A DNA stretch of 64,000 nucleotides from Allodiplogaster sudhausi (lineage: Eukaryota > Nematoda > Chromadorea > Rhabditida > Diplogasteridae). The stretch is taken from positions 930,001-994,000 of the forward strand of contig CALZFC010000267.1 in the NCBI GenBank assembly GCA_945643635.1, in the 5' to 3' direction. Made by a program: the position numbers and the translations under genes. The notes under the pieces were generated by a model, which saw only the letters and a list, made by a program, of their open reading frames with translations, made no database searches and was not told the DNA's origin. This document shows positions 58,999 through 64,000 of this stretch, in pieces; within the stretch, counting starts at the first letter, position 1, and each line of letters begins with the position of its first letter.

Positions 58999-59080
58999 TG
59001 ACGAGAGTGGGATTCGAACCCACGCCTCCGAAGAGACTGGTGCCTTAAACCAGCGCCTTGGACCGCTCGGCCATCTCGCC
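58999..59080 (-). tRNA. tRNA-Leu (AAG), unit 62
   Basis: Consensus. Confidence 0.95.
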
Positions 59081-59324
59081 ACGGATGAAAGAGAGAAAGG
59101 GGATTCTGTAATGTGAAGTTGTTCATACAAAAAGAATGAAAAATTCTTGAAATCCTTGAAAATGTAAAAAGTCGTTTAAAATAAAGCAAAATTCTAGAAA
59201 TCTGTTTAAGAAATAAAACGTTGAGCCAGAGCTTGCCACAGAGAGAGTGGATTCTGAAATGTGAAAGCGTTTACAAAAAAAAAGAAAATAAAATTCTTGA
59301 ATTCCTTCAAAATGGAAAAGGTTC

Positions 59325-59396
59325 AGGTCCCGGGGAGATTTGAACTCCCGTCGCAGGATTCAGAGTCCTGAGTGCTAACCGCTACACCACGGGACC
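59325..59396 (-). tRNA. tRNA-Gln (CTG), unit 63
   Basis: Consensus. Confidence 0.95.
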
Positions 59397-59461
59397 GATG
59401 TTTGACTATGAGTGAAGGGAGTAAATAGAACAAAATTTCTAATTGAACATGAAAAGATTTC

Positions 59462-59543
59462 TGACGAGAGTGGGATTCGAACCCACGCCTCCGAAGAGAC
59501 TGGTGCCTTAAACCAGCGCCTTGGACCGCTCGGCCATCTCGCC
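59462..59543 (-). tRNA. tRNA-Leu (AAG), unit 63
   Basis: Consensus; TTTT terminator. Confidence 0.95.
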
Positions 59544-59790
59544 ACGGATGAAAGAGAGAAAGGGGATTCTGTAATGTGAAGTTGTTCATACAAAAAGAAT
59601 GAAAAATTCTTGAAATCCTTGAAAATGTAAAAAGTCGTTTAAAATAAAGCAAAATTCTAGAAATCTGTTTAAGAAATAAAACGTTGAGCCAGAGCTTGCC
59701 ACAGAGAGAGAGAGTGGATTCTGAAATGTGAAAGCGTTTCAAAAAATAAGAAAATAAAATAATTGAATTCCTTCAAAATGGAAAAGGTTC

Positions 59791-59868
59791 AGGTCCCGGG
59801 GAGATTTGAACTCCCGCCGCAGGATTCAGAGTCCTGACAATGAGTGCTAACCGCTACACCACGGGACC
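59791..59868 (-). tRNA. tRNA-Gln (CTG) insertion variant, unit 64
   Basis: As unit 47. Confidence 0.6.
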
Positions 59869-59934
59869 GATGTTTGACAATGAGTGAAAGGAGTAAATAG
59901 AACAAAATTTCTAATTGAACATGAAAAAGATTTC

Positions 59935-60016
59935 TGACGAGAGTGGGATTCGAACCCACGCCTCCGAAGAGACTGGTGCCTTAAACCAGCGCCTTGGACC
60001 GCTCGGCCATCTCGCC
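59935..60016 (-). tRNA. tRNA-Leu (AAG), unit 64
   Basis: Consensus. Confidence 0.95.
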
Positions 60017-60254
60017 ACGGATGAAAGAGAGAAAGGGGATTCTGTAATGTGAAGTTGTTCATACAAAAAGAATGAAAAATTCTTGAAATCCTTGAAAATG
60101 TAAAAAGTCGTTTAAAATAAAGCAAAATTCTAGAAATCTGTTTAAGAAATAAAACGTTGAGCCAGAGCTTGCCACAGAGAGAGTGGATTCTGAAATGTGA
60201 AAGCGTTTACAAAAAAAAAGAAAATAAAATTCTTGAATTCCTTCAAAATGGAAA

Positions 60255-60326
60255 AGGTCCCGGGGAGATTTGAACTCCCGTCGCAGGATTCAGAGTCCTG
60301 AGTGCTAACCGCTACACCACGGGACC
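60255..60326 (-). tRNA. tRNA-Gln (CTG), unit 65
   Basis: Consensus body; five or six bases of the 3' flank are deleted, so the T-run now abuts the tRNA end. Confidence 0.92.
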
Positions 60327-60391
60327 GATGTTTGACTATGAGTGAAGGGAGTAAATAGAACAAAATTTCTAATTGAACATGAAAAGATTTC

Positions 60392-60473
60392 TGACGAGAG
60401 TGGGATTCGAACCCACGCCTCCGAAGAGACTGGTGCCTTAAACCAGCGCCTTGGACCGCTCGGCCATCTCGCC
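60392..60473 (-). tRNA. tRNA-Leu (AAG), unit 65
   Basis: Consensus; TTTT terminator. Confidence 0.95.
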
Positions 60474-60720
60474 ACGGATGAAAGAGAGAAAGGGGATTCT
60501 GTAATGTGAAGTTGTTCATACAAAAAGAATGAAAAATTCTTGAAATCCTTGAAAATGTAAAAAGTCGTTTAAAATAAAGCAAAATTCTAGAAATCTGTTT
60601 AAGAAATAAAACGTTGAGCCAGAGCTTGCCACAGAGAGAGAGAGTGGATTCTGAAATGTGAAAGCGTTTCAAAAAATAAGAAAATAAAATAATTGAATTC
60701 CTTCAAAATGGAAAAGGTTC

Positions 60721-60798
60721 AGGTCCCGGGGAGATTTGAACTCCCGTCGCAGGATTCAGAGTCCTGACAATGAGTGCTAACCGCTACACCACGGGACC
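60721..60798 (-). tRNA. tRNA-Gln (CTG) insertion variant, unit 66
   Basis: As unit 54. Confidence 0.6.
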
Positions 60799-60864
60799 GA
60801 TGTTTGACAATGAGTGAAAGGAGTAAATAGAACAAAATTTCTAATTGAACATGAAAAAGATTTC

Positions 60865-60946
60865 TGACGAGAGTGGGATTCGAACCCACGCCTCCGAAGA
60901 GACTGGTGCCTTAAACCAGCGCCTTGGACCGCTCGGCCATCTCGCC
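60865..60946 (-). tRNA. tRNA-Leu (AAG), unit 66
   Basis: Consensus. Confidence 0.95.
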
Positions 60947-61193
60947 ACGGATGAAAGAGAGAAAGGGGATTCTGTAATGTGAAGTTGTTCATACAAAAAG
61001 AATGAAAAATTCTTGAAATCCTTGAAAATGTAAAAAGTCGTTTAAAATAAAGCAAAATTCTAGAAATCTGTTTAAGAAATAAAACGTTGAGCCAGAGCTT
61101 GCCACAGAGAGAGAGAGTGGATTCTGAAATGGGAAAGCGTTTCAAAAAATAAGAAAATAAAATAATTGAATTCCTTCAAAATGGAAAAGGTTC

Positions 61194-61271
61194 AGGTCCC
61201 GGGGAGATTTGAACTCCCGCCGCAGGATTCAGAGTCCTGACAATGAGTGCTAACCGCTACACCACGGGACC
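61194..61271 (-). tRNA. tRNA-Gln (CTG) insertion variant, unit 67
   Basis: As unit 47; two insertion units in a row here break the alternation. Confidence 0.6.
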
Positions 61272-61337
61272 GATGTTTGACAATGAGTGAAAGGAGTAAA
61301 TAGAACAAAATTTCTAATTGAACATGAAAAAGATTTC

Positions 61338-61419
61338 TGACGAGAGTGGGATTCGAACCCACGCCTCCGAAGAGACTGGTGCCTTAAACCAGCGCCTTGG
61401 ACCGCTCGGCCATCTCGCC
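61338..61419 (-). tRNA. tRNA-Leu (AAG), unit 67
   Basis: Consensus. Confidence 0.95.
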
Positions 61420-61663
61420 ACGGATGAAAGAGAGAAAGGGGATTCTGTAATGTGAAGTTGTTCATACAAAAAGAATGAAAAATTCTTGAAATCCTTGAAA
61501 ATGTAAAAAGTCGTTTAAAATAAAGCAAAATTCTAGAAATCTGTTTAAGAAATAAAACGTTGAGCCAGAGCTTGCCACAGAGAGAGTGGATTCTGAAATG
61601 TGAAAGCGTTTACAAAAAAAAAGAAAATAAAATTCTTGAATTCCTTCAAAATGGAAAAGTTTC

Positions 61664-61735
61664 AGGTCCCGGGGAGATTTGAACTCCCGTCGCAGGATTC
61701 AGAGTCCTGAGTGCTAACCGCTACACCACGGGACC
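61664..61735 (-). tRNA. tRNA-Gln (CTG), unit 68
   Basis: Consensus. Confidence 0.95.
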
Positions 61736-61800
61736 GATGTTTGACTATGAGTGAAGGGAGTAAATAGAACAAAATTTCTAATTGAACATGAAAAGATTTC

Positions 61801-61882
61801 TGACGAGAGTGGGATTCGAACCCACGCCTCCGAAGAGACTGGTGCCTTAAACCAGCACCTTGGACCGCTCGGCCATCTCGCC
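61801..61882 (-). tRNA. tRNA-Leu (AAG), unit 68
   Basis: One change after the D arm (AAGGTGCTGG); TTTT terminator. Confidence 0.9.
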
Positions 61883-62126
61883 ACGGATGAAAGAGAGAAA
61901 GGGGATTCTGTAATGTGAAGTTGTTCATACAAAAAGAATGAAAAATTCTTGAAATCCTTGAAAATGTAAAAAGTCGTTAAAAATAAAGCAAAATTCTAGA
62001 AATCTGTTTAAGAAATAAAACGTTGAGCCAGAGCTTGCCACAGAGAGAGTGGATTCTGAAATGTGAAAGCGTTTACAAAAAAAAAGAAAATAAAATTCTT
62101 GAATTCCTTCAAAATGGAAAAGGTTC

Positions 62127-62198
62127 AGGTCCCGGGGAGATTTGAACTCCCGTCGCAGGATTCAGAGTCCTGAGTGCTAACCGCTACACCACGGGACC
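62127..62198 (-). tRNA. tRNA-Gln (CTG), unit 69
   Basis: Consensus. Confidence 0.95.
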
Positions 62199-62263
62199 GA
62201 TGTTTGACAATGAGTGAAGGGAGTAAATAGAACAAAATTTCTAATTGAACATGAAAAGATTTC

Positions 62264-62345
62264 TGACGAGAGTGGGATTCGAACCCACGCCTCCGAAGAG
62301 ACTGGTGCCTTAAACCAGCGCCTTGGACCGCTCGGCCATCTCGCC
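62264..62345 (-). tRNA. tRNA-Leu (AAG), unit 69
   Basis: Consensus; TTTT terminator. Confidence 0.95.
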
Positions 62346-62590
62346 ACGGATGAAAGAGAGAAAGGGGATTCTGTAATGTGAAGTTGTTCATACAAAAAGA
62401 ATGAAAAATTCTTGAAATCCTTGAAAATGTAAAAAGTCGTTTAAAATAAAGCAAAATTCTAGAAATCTGTTTAAGAAATAAAACGTTGAGCCAGAGCTTG
62501 CCACAGAGAGAGTGGATTCTGAAATGTGAAAGCGTTTACAAAAAAAAAAGAAAATAAAATTCTTGAATTCCTTCAAAATGGAAAAGGTTC

Positions 62591-62662
62591 AGGTCCCGGG
62601 GAGATTTGAACTCCCGTCGCAGGATTCAGAGTCCTGAGTGCTAACCGCTACACCACGGGACC
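62591..62662 (-). tRNA. tRNA-Gln (CTG), unit 70
   Basis: Consensus. Confidence 0.95.
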
Positions 62663-62728
62663 GATGTTTGACAATGAGTGAAGGGAGTAAATAGAACAAA
62701 ATTTCTAATTGAACATGAAAAAGATTTC

Positions 62729-62810
62729 TGACGAGAGTGGGATTCGAACCCACGCCTCCGAAGAGACTGGTGCCTTAAACCAGCGCCTTGGAACGCTCGG
62801 CCATCTCGCC
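62729..62810 (-). tRNA. tRNA-Leu (AAG), unit 70
   Basis: One D-loop change (GAGCGTTCCAAGG). Confidence 0.9.
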
Positions 62811-63053
62811 ACGGATGAAAGAGAGAAAGGGGATTCTGTAATGTGAAGTTGTTCATACAAAAAGAATGAAAAATTCTTGAAATCCTTGAAAATGTAAAAA
62901 GTCGTTTAAAATAAAGCAAAATTCTAGAAATCTGTTTAAGAAATAAAACGTTGAGCCAGAGCTTGCCACAGAGAGAGTGGATTCTGAAATGTGAAAGAGT
63001 TTACAAAAAAAAGAAAATAAAATGCTTGAATTCCTTCAAAATGGAAAAGGTTC

Positions 63054-63125
63054 AGGTCCCGGGGAGATTTGAACTCCCGTCGCAGGATTCAGAGTCCTGA
63101 GTGCTAACCGCTACACCACGGGACC
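63054..63125 (-). tRNA. tRNA-Gln (CTG), unit 71
   Basis: Consensus. Confidence 0.95.
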
Positions 63126-63191
63126 GATGTTTGACAATGAGTGAAGGGAGTAAATAGAACAAAATTTCTAATTGAACATGAAAAAGATTTC

Positions 63192-63273
63192 TGACGAGAG
63201 TGGGATTCGAACCCACGCCTCCGAAGAGACTGGTGCCTTAAACCAGCGCCTTGGACCGCTCGGCCATCTCGCC
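63192..63273 (-). tRNA. tRNA-Leu (AAG), unit 71
   Basis: Consensus. Confidence 0.95.
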
Positions 63274-63522
63274 ACGGATGAAAGAGAGAAAGGGGATTCT
63301 GTAATGTGAAGTTGTTCATACAAAAAGAATGAAAAATTCTTGAAATCCTTGAAAATGTAAAAAGTCGTTTAAAATAAAGCAAAATTCTAGAAATCTGTTT
63401 AAGAAATAAAACGTTGAGCCAGAGCTTGCCACAGAGAGAGAGAGAGTGGATTCTGAAATGTGAAAGCGTTTCAAAAAATAAGAAAATAAAATTATTGAAT
63501 TCCTTCAAAATGGAAAAGGTTC

Positions 63523-63600
63523 AGGTCCCGGGGAGATTTGAACTCCCGCCGCAGGATTCAGAGTCCTGACAATGAGTGCTAACCGCTACACCACGGGACC
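63523..63600 (-). tRNA. tRNA-Gln (CTG) insertion variant, unit 72
   Basis: As unit 47. Confidence 0.6.
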
Positions 63601-63666
63601 GATGTTTGACAATGAGTGAAGGGAGTAAATAGAACAAAATTTCTAATTGAACATGAAAAAGATTTC

Positions 63667-63748
63667 TGACGAGAGTGGGATTCGAACCCACGCCTCCGAA
63701 GAGACTGGTGCCTTAAACCAGCGCCTTGGAACGCTCGGCCATCTCGAA
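63667..63748 (-). tRNA. tRNA-Leu (AAG), unit 72, 5' acceptor mutated
   Basis: The 5' end reads TTCGAGA instead of GGCGAGA, which loses the first two pairs; D-loop change as in unit 70. Confidence 0.7.
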
Positions 63749-63985
63749 ACGGTTGGAAGATAGAAAATGGATTCTGTAATGTGAAGTTGTTCACACAAAA
63801 AGAATGAAAAAATTCTGGAAATCCTTGAAAATGTAAAAAGTCGTTTAAAATAAAGCAAAATTCTAGAAATCTGTTTAAGAAATAAAACGTTGAGCCAGAG
63901 CTTGCCACAGAGAGAGTGGATTCTGAAATGAGAAAGAGTTAAAAAAAAATAAAATTCTTGAATTCCTTCAAAATGGAAAAGGTTC

Positions 63986-64000
63986 AGGTCCCGGGGAGAT
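63986..64000 (-). tRNA. tRNA-Gln, unit 73, cut by window end
   Basis: Only the 3' 15 bases (acceptor and part of the T arm) are inside the window. Confidence 0.85.

Larger units (their letters stand above)
36192..64000 (-). repeat. tRNA array, right block (units 12-73), runs off the window
   Basis: Sixty-two units in uninterrupted direct order. Most are 455-465 bp; units 13, 20 and 26 follow a spacer deletion that makes the period about 341 bp. Higher-order structure is visible: units 36-39 repeat as 40-43 with a 1,825 bp period, and from unit 47 two unit types alternate with a 935 bp period. The last tRNA-Gln is cut by the window end, so the true array is longer. Confidence 0.98.

Overview
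The window looks like nuclear DNA of a nematode. Two genes point that way. One is a seven-exon chemoreceptor gene (6597-11340) with the TM3 'YRY' and TM5/6 'SKK..KLQ....MLVQ' signatures of the nematode Str-type serpentine receptors. The other is a ribosomal protein S23 pseudogene (26960-28035) that reads closest to nematode RPS23. Introns are short and GT-AG, with one probable GC-AG.

Left part (1-23.9 kb): a few split genes among many DNA transposons. In order: unrecognised exons (129-1117), a T-rich stretch, a GC-rich duplicated block (3.48-4.18 kb), a minus-strand three-exon gene (4583-5496), a lone transposon end (to 6031), the chemoreceptor gene with a Tc1/mariner-type foldback element in intron 3, a minus-strand gene (12690-13297), a TA-flanked foldback element with a second transposon nested in it (13815-15733), and a secreted Cys-rich/Thr-rich mucin-like gene (17398-22968) whose 3' part is a 1.07 kb tandem triplication.

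Right part (23.9-64 kb and past the edge): a tandem array of about 460 bp units. Each unit carries one tRNA-Gln(CTG) and one tRNA-Leu(AAG), both on the minus strand and each followed by its own T-run. I count 73 tRNA-Gln genes (the last cut by the window edge) and 73 tRNA-Leu genes (one split by a transposon). Units differ by point changes, spacer deletions and a 6-nt insertion inside tRNA-Gln, and are arranged in higher-order repeats of 2 and 4 units. The array is the most remarkable thing here.

Two large DNA transposons sit in the array. A 2,287 bp TTAA-flanked element splits a tRNA-Leu exactly and carries the intron-containing RPS23 pseudogene. A 4,966 bp element with CAG duplications sits at the edge of a tRNA-Gln and holds palindromic TCATGA subterminal repeats, exon-like fragments, and a nested 2,249 bp foldback element with an 8-bp duplication. 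Three elements in the window share a terminal ATTAA(T) signature and a CAG flank, which suggests one transposon group.

Coordinates of exons were worked out by hand from splice signals and reading-phase agreement. No database search was run.
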